Origin: a virus
Direction: 5' to 3' (one strand)
Virus record (IMG/VR): IMGVR_UViG_3300043811_000163
Span: 1 to 56,533 of that record
DNA length: 56,533 nt
Under the pieces are notes generated by a model, which had not been told where the DNA came from, did not search any database, and saw only the letters and a list, made by a program, of their open reading frames with translations. Below, piece after piece: positions 39,941 to 47,716 of the stretch. The translations under genes were made by a program, and so were the position numbers. Every line of letters begins with the position of its first letter. Position 1 is the first letter of the stretch.

Positions 39941-40384
39941 ATGAAAAAGAATGCCGAGATTTCGATCGACGGTCAGCGTTACCGCCTGACGCAGCCGGGC
40001 GCCGAGACCATTGCCGAGCTCGGCGAGAAAGTGATCGAGGCAGCGGCCATGACGATGCAGGGCAAGACGGGGCTCGCGGTCGTCTTGCGCGAGGTCCGCA
40101 CCGCGCTCGTCGGAGCCTGCCAGGTGCTCGTCATCGACAGCGAAGACGAGAAGAAAAAGGCTCGCTACGTCGAATTGGCGCTCGTCTTTTCCGATCACTT
40201 CGCAGGGGATCAAGCCAAGAGTCTCGGAAAGTGGTTCGTGTGGGCCGCGAAGGAGTCCGGGTTGACCGCTTTTTTAGGTGGAATGCTGAGCGGGACAGTC
40301 CCGTCGCTGAAGGACAAACTACCTTCCGTATTCCGGATGGATGCTGCTGGTTCCTCGACCGACTCGTCTATTCCGAGCGCATGA
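39941..40384 (+). CDS. Tail assembly chaperone, short form
   Basis: A 147-residue protein directly upstream of the tape measure, where tailed phages place the chaperone that coats it. Mixed alpha/beta (DGQRYRLTQPGAETIAEL, LREVRTALVGACQVL). A slippery heptamer T TTT TTA lies at 40270-40276 in the correct frame, so part of the ribosomes should shift to make a longer product. GAGGGCCGGAGC precedes the ATG. Confidence 0.7.
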   Translation: MKKNAEISIDGQRYRLTQPGAETIAELGEKVIEAAAMTMQGKTGLAVVLREVRTALVGACQVLVIDSEDEKKKARYVELALVFSDHFAGDQAKSLGKWFVWAAKESGLTAFLGGMLSGTVPSLKDKLPSVFRMDAAGSSTDSSIPSA

Positions 40385-40536
40385 AGGTGCACTCGCGCGC
40401 CGAGCTCGAAAGAGATTGGAGCGCCGAGGACGTGATCGGTTCGCACCATATGCTCGACGCGATGGAGAGAGCGGAAGCGCGCGCCGCCGCGGAAGCCCGC
40501 ATGCGAGCCGGTGAAGGCCGCAGAAGGCCGAGGTGA
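39941..40536 (+). CDS. Tail assembly chaperone, -1 frameshift form (predicted)
   Basis: Predicted 198-residue fusion analogous to lambda gpGT: residues 1-112 of the short form, then 86 residues read in the -1 frame from the AGG at 40276. The extension (WFLDRLVYSERMKVHSR, WSAEDVIGSHHMLDAMERAE) is a plausible helical domain and ends 3 bp before the tape measure start. It has an ATG of its own only late (40381), which supports expression by frameshift. Confidence 0.65.
40270..40276 (+). promoter_or_regulatory. Programmed -1 frameshift site TTTTTTA
   Basis: Fits X XXY YYZ with zero-frame codons GCT TTT TTA. After slippage both tRNAs still pair (TTT TTT) and reading continues at AGG. Confidence 0.65.
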
Positions 40537-40539
40537 ACT

Positions 40540-42210
40540 GTGGGCGCGTTGCGGGAAATCCTGGCCGTCTTCGACATTCAAGTCCCTACAGAGGCTCTTG
40601 AGCACGGCGAAAAGAAGATCGAGGGCTTCAAGGACAAGCTGCTCGCGATCACCGGAGTCGTCGCGGAAGCCTTCGCGATCGAGAAGGTTCGCGAGTTCGT
40701 CCAAGAACAAGTCGAAGTCACGACCGCGCTCGAACGCGAATCGCAAGTCTTGGGGATCACGACCGAGGCGCTCGAGGTCTTCCGGTACGCGGCGGGCGAC
40801 GTTGGTGTCGCCACGGAATCGATGGACACCGCGATCCGGTTTTTGAACCGCAACATCGGCGAAGCCGTGGCCAAGGGCGGAGAGACTGCGGCCATTTTTC
40901 AGAAGCTACACATCGTGCTGAAGAACGCCGACGGCACGACGCGAGATACGGGCGACGTCATGGCCGATCTCGCCGACAAGGTCGCGCAGATCCCGAACGC
41001 GTCGGAAAAGACGCGGATCGCGATGGAGCTGCTCGGTCGACAAGGCGCCCAGCTCATCCCGGTCCTGAACAAGGGGCACGATGGATTTCAGGAAGCCAAG
41101 CGAGACCTCGACGAGCTCGGGGGCCCGACCTCGAAAGCGTACATTGCGGCCGCGAAAGGGATCGAGGAGTCGCAGCATCGGCTTACGGTCGGTTGGGACG
41201 CGATCAAGCGATCGATCGCGATCGAACTCTTCCCGGTCGTCAAGGGCCTGACCGATCTCTTCGTCAAGCTCGTCAAAGAGGGCATCGAGCTCACGCGGCA
41301 CACGTACATTTTGCAAGAGGCATTGGTCGCGCTCGGAGTCGTATCGACCTACAAGGCCGGCCTCGGCGTCGTCAGTCTATTGCAGAAGTTCGGTCTCTTG
41401 AAGCCGACCGTGATGGAGAACGTGACGGCTTTGCTTGGCGTCGCGCGCGCGGTGATCCCTTGGCTCGTCTTGGCTCTGATTGCCGAAGACTTTTTCGTCT
41501 TCATGAAGGGCGGCAAATCGATCATCGGCGACATTCTCGATCAGCTCTTCGGAATCGGATCCGCGGCTGCCGGCGTCATTCTGATCAAGGCAGCTTTCGC
41601 GGATCTTGTGGATGGATTGAAAGGTTTGGCAGAAGTTCTCGTGGCGGCCATGATCACGCCGCTCATGCACGCCTGGGAGATCATCAAGGGTATCGCCACG
41701 GTCTTCTACGATATTGCGACGCTCAATACGAGCCACATCGGGCAAGATCTCAAAAACATGAGCCGGGAGCTTGCCGAGACCACCTTGGCAGCGAAGAAGT
41801 CCTTCCAAGAAGGCTGGGGCATGATGACCGGGGAAGGCGGATCGCATCTCGCCAAGGGTATGGACGACGCGGCGCAGGCTATCCTCGATGCGAGAAAAGC
41901 CGCGCAGATGGACCAGCAATATGGTCCCATGTACGGGGCGAATGGAGTGTCCGGCGCGGTCGGAGTCGGAGCGATCAAGTTCAGCGGCGGACGAGGCGCG
42001 GGCCATGTGCGCGAGCCCACATCGTTCGGCTTCGGCCGTGGTGGCGAAGCGCAGAGACCGGTCGTGCATCAGCATATCACCAACAACGTGCAGATTACCC
42101 CACCGAAAGATGCCGACATCAACGAAGTCGGGGATGCACTCGGGCAAGGCGTGGCGAAACCGGTCGAGCGCGCGGCCGCGAACGCGTACACGGCAGGCAA
42201 CAAGAGCTAG
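40540..42210 (+). CDS. Tail tape measure protein
   Basis: A 556-residue helical protein. Residues 20-200 are coiled coil with RESQVLGITTEALEVFRYAA, as in many tape measures; residues 270-400 hold hydrophobic helices (ALLGVARAVIPWLVLALIA) that may enter the membrane during DNA ejection; the C-terminus has GGEAQRPVVHQHITNNVQI. It sets tail length; 556 residues suggests a tail of about 80 nm by the usual 1.5 angstrom per residue rule. GTG start. Confidence 0.8.
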   Translation: MGALREILAVFDIQVPTEALEHGEKKIEGFKDKLLAITGVVAEAFAIEKVREFVQEQVEVTTALERESQVLGITTEALEVFRYAAGDVGVATESMDTAIRFLNRNIGEAVAKGGETAAIFQKLHIVLKNADGTTRDTGDVMADLADKVAQIPNASEKTRIAMELLGRQGAQLIPVLNKGHDGFQEAKRDLDELGGPTSKAYIAAAKGIEESQHRLTVGWDAIKRSIAIELFPVVKGLTDLFVKLVKEGIELTRHTYILQEALVALGVVSTYKAGLGVVSLLQKFGLLKPTVMENVTALLGVARAVIPWLVLALIAEDFFVFMKGGKSIIGDILDQLFGIGSAAAGVILIKAAFADLVDGLKGLAEVLVAAMITPLMHAWEIIKGIATVFYDIATLNTSHIGQDLKNMSRELAETTLAAKKSFQEGWGMMTGEGGSHLAKGMDDAAQAILDARKAAQMDQQYGPMYGANGVSGAVGVGAIKFSGGRGAGHVREPTSFGFGRGGEAQRPVVHQHITNNVQITPPKDADINEVGDALGQGVAKPVERAAANAYTAGNKS

Positions 42211-42213
42211 TTT
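42208..42213 (+). promoter_or_regulatory. Late leaderless-type promoter element (TAGTTT) over the tape measure stop codon
   Basis: GCTAGTTT, 6 nt, GTG at 42220. TAG is the stop of the tape measure gene. Confidence 0.55.
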
Positions 42214-42219
42214 TGCGCT

Positions 42220-43362
42220 GTGCCGCTCACGCAGCCCGCATCGACCCAGCCGACGGTTTACCAAGAAGCCTTCGTCCAGTACGTGGACGCGACAGGCGCG
42301 ACGCAGACCATCGTGTTCGATGCCGTTCTGACCGAGGATTGGCCGCAAGGTACGACAGTCACGGAGCACCCCGTCGAGCAGGGCGCCAACGTGGCCGATC
42401 ATGTCCGGGTCAAGCTCATCACGTGCAAGCTGAAGATCCGCGTCACGAACGAACCGCTCGATTCGAATCAGTTCACCGATCCGATTGGTGGCGCGGGCAA
42501 CTTCAGTCCTCTTGCGCTTCAGGTCCCTTCCCCGCAGCAGCAGCAGTTCGACGGCGTCGTCACGGTTCCCACATGGAACAATGGGCTCGATCAAGCCGTC
42601 CAGATCGGCACGATCGCGGGCGCTTCGAGCGATATTGCCTCTGCAGCGGCCGACGCCATCGCGAACGCGACTCCACTCGGCAATCTCTTCGGTCTCGCGC
42701 TCAAGCCGTACATCGTGGTCACGCAGACCGGAAACGAGCTCATCGCGTACCCGGACCCGGCTCTCGATGTGCCTCCCGCCATTGCAGGCTCACCGATCCG
42801 AAGCCTCGGCGATGTCGCAGGCAATGCTGTCTTCAACGCAATCGATTCTCTCGTGCCGGCCGGAGTCGAGGTCGACGAAGTCGTGCAGACCACGGCGGGA
42901 TTGCCACCGACCGCTCCGATTCCACCGATCACGGCGCAAACGATCCAATTCGATCCGACCGCGGACTACGCGCAGGCCATGATTGCGCTTCTTGGTCTTC
43001 TGAAAAATCAAGCCATGACCTTCACGGTCTACGGATCGAAACAGACGCAGCCATCGATGGTCATCGAGGATCTCACGCTGCACAGGGGAGCTCCCGAAGA
43101 AACAGGAACTGGCGCAGACATCGAGATCGGATTCAAGCAGGTTCGCATTGTCAGTACGCAAACCGTCAATGCACCACTACCCACCGTGCCGAGAGCTCAG
43201 ACACCAGTGAACAACGGTGCTCAGGATCCGGTTCCATTGACCGACCCGACCATTCAGTCGTTTCTGCATAAGACCACCACGGGCGCGATCAACTTCTTCT
43301 CGAGGGGCACGACCCCTACTCTGGGCGGACTGCCGTCGAGCGCGCAAGGGTTTACGCCATGA
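42220..43362 (+). CDS. Distal tail/baseplate protein, Dit-like
   Basis: A 380-residue protein. An early VTEHPVEQGANVADHVRVK followed by an alpha/beta core, and a late TFTVYGSKQTQPSMVIEDL then EIGFKQVRIV, fit the Dit-like tail proteins that link tube to baseplate. A long Ala/Pro-rich insert lies between. GTG start fixed by the late element. Confidence 0.7.
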   Translation: MPLTQPASTQPTVYQEAFVQYVDATGATQTIVFDAVLTEDWPQGTTVTEHPVEQGANVADHVRVKLITCKLKIRVTNEPLDSNQFTDPIGGAGNFSPLALQVPSPQQQQFDGVVTVPTWNNGLDQAVQIGTIAGASSDIASAAADAIANATPLGNLFGLALKPYIVVTQTGNELIAYPDPALDVPPAIAGSPIRSLGDVAGNAVFNAIDSLVPAGVEVDEVVQTTAGLPPTAPIPPITAQTIQFDPTADYAQAMIALLGLLKNQAMTFTVYGSKQTQPSMVIEDLTLHRGAPEETGTGADIEIGFKQVRIVSTQTVNAPLPTVPRAQTPVNNGAQDPVPLTDPTIQSFLHKTTTGAINFFSRGTTPTLGGLPSSAQGFTP

Positions 43363-44036
43363 GCGGCGTTCTCATCCAGACCACGAACAGCGCGTTCTAC
43401 GTGCAGACCACCACGCTCGAGGGTGTGCTCTACACTCTGTCGTTTCAATATAATCAGAGAGTGTCGGCTTACTACCTATCGATTGCAGACGCGAACGGGG
43501 TGGATATTTACAACGGCGTGAAGCTGGTCTGTAACCAGCGCCTGCTCCGAAAATGCGCGGATCCGCGCAAGCCTCCGGGTGATTTCTGGGTGATCACTTC
43601 GACCAATGATTCTTCACCTCCGCAGTTGAACGATCTCGTGATCGGGACAGGAAGATGCTCCCTCGTCTATTTCACCTCGGATTGGGTGGGTCTGATGACG
43701 GGGATCCCGCCGGGATCGTTCTCTCCGGTCGGCGACTCCGCGACCGTGCCGAGCTCATACAACCAGACCGGGATCATCCTACCGGGCGATTTTCTATCAT
43801 TCAATGGTGGCAGCCCGAGCAATCCCTACCAAGTCTCCGGCGTGACCGCGTCGGGCATCTCGCTCGCGAACGCATATGTAGCCCCGGCGAATGGGGGAAC
43901 CGGACCTGTGCGCGCGATCTGGAATAGCCCGAGCCTGTCCGTTCTTCAGGGTCGCATCCTGCAGCAAGTGCAGACCAATACGACGACCGGCACAGCGAGT
44001 ACCTACGGCAGCGGCAGTGGACAGGCACAAGCATGA
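43359..44036 (+). CDS. Baseplate plug protein
   Basis: A 225-residue protein. LYTLSFQYNQRVSAYYLSI, then ADANGVDIYNGVKLVCNQRL and KPPGDFWVI match the baseplate plug family (resembles DUF6983), which closes the tube end. A beta-rich C-terminal extension follows. ATGA overlaps link it to both neighbours. Confidence 0.7.
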   Translation: MSGVLIQTTNSAFYVQTTTLEGVLYTLSFQYNQRVSAYYLSIADANGVDIYNGVKLVCNQRLLRKCADPRKPPGDFWVITSTNDSSPPQLNDLVIGTGRCSLVYFTSDWVGLMTGIPPGSFSPVGDSATVPSSYNQTGIILPGDFLSFNGGSPSNPYQVSGVTASGISLANAYVAPANGGTGPVRAIWNSPSLSVLQGRILQQVQTNTTTGTASTYGSGSGQAQA

Positions 44037-44977
44037 CGCAGCCTGTTGGGACTCTCACGATACCGGAGATCGTCATTCAGGGCGCGGCTCCATCGACGAT
44101 CCTGTTCTCGCGCGCTTCGCGCATCACGGTGGGCACGCGACAGATCTCCAACTTCGGCCAACAGATCGGGCTCGACGTCTGGTTCTCGGTTCGACGATCG
44201 CTCAAACCGAACGAACCGAACACGTGCGACCTCAAGATCTGGAACCTGTCGGACTCGACGCGCAAGGTGCTCGAACAGAGCTCACAGATCATTCCGAGTA
44301 TCAGCTCCGCTCCGGGCGCTCCCAACACGGGAATTCCAGTCAAAATCGAAGCTGGTTACGTGGGGAATATCTATACGATCTTTCTCGGCTACATGCGCAG
44401 CGGCCAGACCGTGCGCGACGGCGACGACTTCGTGACCGAGTTCCAAACTGGCGACGGCGATGAGGCGCAAGCCATCGCGCGGATCAATCAACAGCTCGGC
44501 CCCACGAACGCGTACACAGTCGCGCAAGCACTACTCGCGGCCATGCCGAGCGTGGGCCAGGGCAATCTTTCCGCGGTCGCCGACATCTTGAAAGGGTCCA
44601 CGCTCTACCAGCAAGGCGTACTCCTCAAGGGCAACCCGAAAGAGATGCTGACGGACCTGTGCGCGTCGGTGGGACTTGAGTTCACGATCCAAGGACAGCA
44701 AGCCTTGTTTCTCTCTCTAGGGCAACCTCTCTCCGGGAGCGCGTACAAAATCTCAAGCAATACCGGTCTGGTGGGTGAGCCCAGCGTAGACACAAAGGGG
44801 ATCCTCAGCTGCGTCGTGCTGATGCTTCCCGGACTGAGGCCAGGCCAGCCGATCGTGATGGATTCGGAATTTGTACAAGGTACGTTTCGCATCACGAGCA
44901 TGACGACGGTCGGGGAAACGGCAGGAAACGAGTGGTGTCACAGACTCGAATGCAAACGTTATGGTTTGGCGGCATGA
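44033..44977 (+). CDS. Baseplate hub protein (gp27-like)
   Basis: A 314-residue protein. TCDLKIWNLSDSTRKVLEQ, VKIEAGYVGNIYTIFLGYM, and the C-terminal FRITSMTTVGETAGNEWCH are typical of hub proteins of the gpD/gp27 type that carry the spike. Position before the spike gene agrees, with an endonuclease gene inserted between. Confidence 0.75.
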   Translation: MTQPVGTLTIPEIVIQGAAPSTILFSRASRITVGTRQISNFGQQIGLDVWFSVRRSLKPNEPNTCDLKIWNLSDSTRKVLEQSSQIIPSISSAPGAPNTGIPVKIEAGYVGNIYTIFLGYMRSGQTVRDGDDFVTEFQTGDGDEAQAIARINQQLGPTNAYTVAQALLAAMPSVGQGNLSAVADILKGSTLYQQGVLLKGNPKEMLTDLCASVGLEFTIQGQQALFLSLGQPLSGSAYKISSNTGLVGEPSVDTKGILSCVVLMLPGLRPGQPIVMDSEFVQGTFRITSMTTVGETAGNEWCHRLECKRYGLAA

Positions 44978-45015
44978 TGTGCTACATTGGGCCGATCAGC
45001 GCGGGAGGCGAGCCG

Positions 45016-45498
45016 ATGCCTCGAGTGTACATCATCAGGCCAGTTACAGAGAGATTTTTGGACCACATCGACTACAATGGGCCGATTGTAAGGCCGGATC
45101 TGGGACCGTGCCATTTGTGGATTGGTGCGCTCGACCGTCACGGTTACGGAGAGATCTCGTTGGGCCCTACGTCGCGACCAAGAGTGGGCGCTCATCGGGT
45201 GGCATTTTTGGCGCATTATGGCCGATGGCCGGAGCCAAATGCGCTCCATCGATGCGACAATCCTCCGTGCGTGCGCTGGGAACATCTCTACGAAGGAACA
45301 CATGCCGACAATAGCGAAGACATGGTAAGAAAGGGTAGAAGTGTAGCGAAAGTGACCTCGGAACAGGTCAAAGAGATACGCAAACGATACGCCTCAGGAA
45401 AGGTGACGCAGGTCCAGCTTGCCGAAGAATTCGGTCTCAGACAGACACAAATCAGCAACATAGTTCGCTATGTTCAGTGGCGATGGAACGGCAACTAA
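45016..45498 (+). CDS. HNH homing endonuclease
   Basis: A 160-residue HNH nuclease: YNGPIVRPDLGPCHLWIGA, AHRVAFLAHYGRWPEPNAL, HRCDNPPCVRWEHLYEGT, DNSEDMVRKGR. The C-terminus is a helix-turn-helix (TQVQLAEEFGLRQTQISNI). GGGAGGCGAG precedes the ATG at 45016. It lies in the same direction as the late genes, and its last 16 bp overlap the start of the spike gene. Confidence 0.85.
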   Translation: MPRVYIIRPVTERFLDHIDYNGPIVRPDLGPCHLWIGALDRHGYGEISLGPTSRPRVGAHRVAFLAHYGRWPEPNALHRCDNPPCVRWEHLYEGTHADNSEDMVRKGRSVAKVTSEQVKEIRKRYASGKVTQVQLAEEFGLRQTQISNIVRYVQWRWNGN

Positions 45499-46139
45499 CG
45501 GACACAACCGTGCACAACGCACGGGATGCTGCGCTCAGGAATAGCATATATGGATGTTATCCAGGGAACATTGTCACCTACGACTCGACGCAGGAGACGG
45601 CCTCGGTCCAGATCGGTACGAATGACGTGCGGAAGGACGTGGACACGGGCGCGCGCGTGAGCGAGCCGTTCCCGGTGATCTTCGGTGTGCCAGTTGCGTG
45701 GATGCGGTTCGGCGGGTTCGTGATCAAGGGTTCGCTAAACCCGTACGATCCGGTCATGCTGATCGCGATCGATCTCGATCCGGCTCCATGGCGCGCGGCG
45801 GGACGAACGCTTCGACCCGTCGACCCGGGCGACATTCGGCGACACGGGGGTGGTTACTGGTGGGCCATCCCGACCGACATCACGCTGAAGCGCACGCCGT
45901 CGAGCCCGACCGGCACCCTGTCGATCGGAGTCGAGGGAGGGCAGCCGCTCATCGAGATCACGGCGGCCGGGATCAATCTCGGAGCATCAGCCAGCAACTT
46001 TGTCGCGCTATCAAATCTCGTTGCAACGCAGCTCGGGCTTATCTCGACCGCGTTTGATACGGTGGCGACCGCGCTCAGTATTCCAAATCCGTACGCAGTG
46101 CCTGGGCCTGTCGCTGCATCGCTCACGAAGGCTCAGTGA
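45483..46139 (+). CDS. Baseplate spike protein (gpV/Gp138-like)
   Basis: A 218-residue protein. An N-terminal helix, then an OB-fold-type domain (NIVTYDSTQETASVQIG, PVIFGVPVAWMRFGGFVIK), a Gly/Trp turn (RRHGGGYWWAIPTDI) and a beta-helical end match spike proteins that pierce the outer membrane. Endonuclease genes flank it on both sides. A GTG at 45477 is an alternative start. Confidence 0.75.
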   Translation: MERQLTDTTVHNARDAALRNSIYGCYPGNIVTYDSTQETASVQIGTNDVRKDVDTGARVSEPFPVIFGVPVAWMRFGGFVIKGSLNPYDPVMLIAIDLDPAPWRAAGRTLRPVDPGDIRRHGGGYWWAIPTDITLKRTPSSPTGTLSIGVEGGQPLIEITAAGINLGASASNFVALSNLVATQLGLISTAFDTVATALSIPNPYAVPGPVAASLTKAQ

Positions 46140-46764
46140 CGCGGTAGCGTTTCGGACGATCCGTCTTCGGGACATATCGACGTCGATCGTAGTCTCGGCG
46201 GCACGATTTGCATTCTCTGCGACCGGCACGAGACCCCGTCGTCCGCACGAAGAGGTTTTCGCCAGCGTACGGATGGCCTTTCGGACAGTGCGTCCTCAAT
46301 GAACAAAGGCTTACGTCCGGAACGTTCTGCCGCCCCTTTGCGATCATGTCCTGTACGTTGTCGCTAAAAGTTCCTTCGAACAAGTGGTCCCAACGCACAC
46401 AGCCGATCGGACCATTGTCGCATTTATGAAGACAGCACGGCTCCGGCCATCGGCCCCATTTCAAGAAAAATGCAACGCGGTGAGCGGCCCTCGACATAAT
46501 TTTGGTGCTCACGTACAGCATGCCACCGTACCGGCCTGGACGGACCCAGCATGGACCGAGCTCGGGACGATGCGCAGGAACTGGCCCGTTCTTGTTGACC
46601 GTAGCCCAGAAACGCGAAGCGAGCGGCGTCGAATTTGACCCATAATGTCTGCAATATCGGCATAGTTGGAGCTTTTTTTTGGCGATACGGCTCGGTAGAT
46701 CGTACGTGATTCGATTACGCCCGCACTTCGCGCATGGCACGTTCGTGGTACGCTTCGTTGGCAT
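46123..46764 (-). CDS. HNH homing endonuclease
   Basis: A 213-residue protein. N-terminal CAKCGRNR and LCRYCRHYG zinc pairs, then the HNH core NGPVPAHRPELGPCWVRPG and LHKCDNGPIGCVRWDHLFEG, then a second zinc module (THCPKGHPY, CKSCRRDYDRR). Very like the nuclease at 36156 and, in its core, the one at 45016. CTGGAG precedes the ATG. Confidence 0.85.
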   Translation of the reverse strand: MPTKRTTNVPCAKCGRNRITYDLPSRIAKKKLQLCRYCRHYGSNSTPLASRFWATVNKNGPVPAHRPELGPCWVRPGRYGGMLYVSTKIMSRAAHRVAFFLKWGRWPEPCCLHKCDNGPIGCVRWDHLFEGTFSDNVQDMIAKGRQNVPDVSLCSLRTHCPKGHPYAGENLFVRTTGSRAGRRECKSCRRDYDRRRYVPKTDRPKRYRVTEPS

Positions 46765-46790
46765 TGGCGATCTCCAGTCGCTAGTGTCAG

Positions 46791-46829
46791 GCCCCCGGCC
46801 GGTTGCACGGCGCGGGGGCTTCTTTTTTT
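46791..46829 (+). terminator. Hairpin terminator beside an endonuclease gene (copy 3)
   Basis: GCCCCCG (46791-46797) pairs with CGGGGGC (46813-46819), followed by TTCTTTTTTT. The best intrinsic terminator in the window; sequence is nearly the same as copy 1. Confidence 0.75.
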
Positions 46830-46831
46830 CC

Positions 46832-46837
46832 TACCTT
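46832..46837 (+). promoter_or_regulatory. Late-type promoter element (TACCTT) with leader
   Basis: CCTACCTT directly after the terminator T-run; expected +1 near 46844, giving a leader of about 19 nt to the ATG at 46863. Confidence 0.5.
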
Positions 46838-46862
46838 ATCGGTGGAGTCTTGCCAACGAACC

Positions 46863-47708
46863 ATGACGACTTTGTGTCGGACAAATTCTGGCGACATCGC
46901 CATTCCTCTTTCCATACAGACGGATCCGGGAACATATACTTCATGGAAAATACAAGATGAGCTTGGACTTTGGCTTGGGGAATGGTTTATTGACGTAACA
47001 GTTGGATTTCCTTGGGTAAATAGGGTTATCGGTTTAAAGAATCCGTCTCTCTCCCAAATCCGCGCTCTTCTTCGCCAGGCCATCCTCGAGACGCCGCTGG
47101 TCGTGTCACTCGTCGATCTGAATCTGTCGCTCAATCCGAAAACGCGCGCACTCGCGTACGCGTTCAGGGCGTTTCTGCAGAACGGGGCTCAAGTCACGGG
47201 CGGCACGGGCGTTCCCTTCATCGTCAACGGCGGGGCTCCAGCGCAGAACTTCGGCAATGTCCCGGTCGGGCCCGCGGGCCCCGCGCCGTGCATGAATGCG
47301 TCCGCGCCGTGCGGATGCACAGAGGGTGAACAGGGACCGCCTGGACCCGCTGGGCCGGCAGGAACCAATGGCGGTTTGACGCCTTCGTACATTGCGGGCC
47401 CGACCACGTTCAGCGCGGTTGCGGGCTTCTTCTATGTGATCGATCTGACCGGGCCCGTGGTGATGAATGTGCAGACGCTGCCCGTGGCGTCATCGGCAAG
47501 CAGCGGCACAGGATTCATTCTGGTCGGGGCAACGCCATCGTCCGGCGCGAGCCTAACTGTCAACGCTCCGGCGGGAGTCGCATTCGCTCCGCCTCCACCC
47601 AACAACGACACAACTCTATCGAGTCTTGTGTTCAACACGGCAGAGGACGCAGGCGCGAGTCTGAATATCGATAACTACAACGTACCTGGTGTGTACGCCA
47701 CGAGTTAG
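46863..47708 (+). CDS. Baseplate wedge (gp25/W-like) fused to a collagen-like fibre segment
   Basis: A 281-residue protein. Residues 1-115 are gp25-like (GEWFIDVTVGFPWVNRVIG, IRALLRQAILETPLVVSL), the lysozyme-like wedge that starts sheath assembly. Residues 125-170 contain Gly-Pro-Ala and GEQGPPGPAGPAG collagen-like repeats, and the rest is a beta domain. Wedge and fibre parts are usually separate genes. The first 180 bp are clearly AT-richer than the surroundings. Confidence 0.65.
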   Translation: MTTLCRTNSGDIAIPLSIQTDPGTYTSWKIQDELGLWLGEWFIDVTVGFPWVNRVIGLKNPSLSQIRALLRQAILETPLVVSLVDLNLSLNPKTRALAYAFRAFLQNGAQVTGGTGVPFIVNGGAPAQNFGNVPVGPAGPAPCMNASAPCGCTEGEQGPPGPAGPAGTNGGLTPSYIAGPTTFSAVAGFFYVIDLTGPVVMNVQTLPVASSASSGTGFILVGATPSSGASLTVNAPAGVAFAPPPPNNDTTLSSLVFNTAEDAGASLNIDNYNVPGVYATS

Positions 47709-47716
47709 GGATCAAC

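Noticed and set aside
41193-43271. 692-codon open frame overlapping tape measure and Dit-like genes
   Set aside because: Another frame of two genes with clear identity; low-complexity Arg/Ser/His composition.
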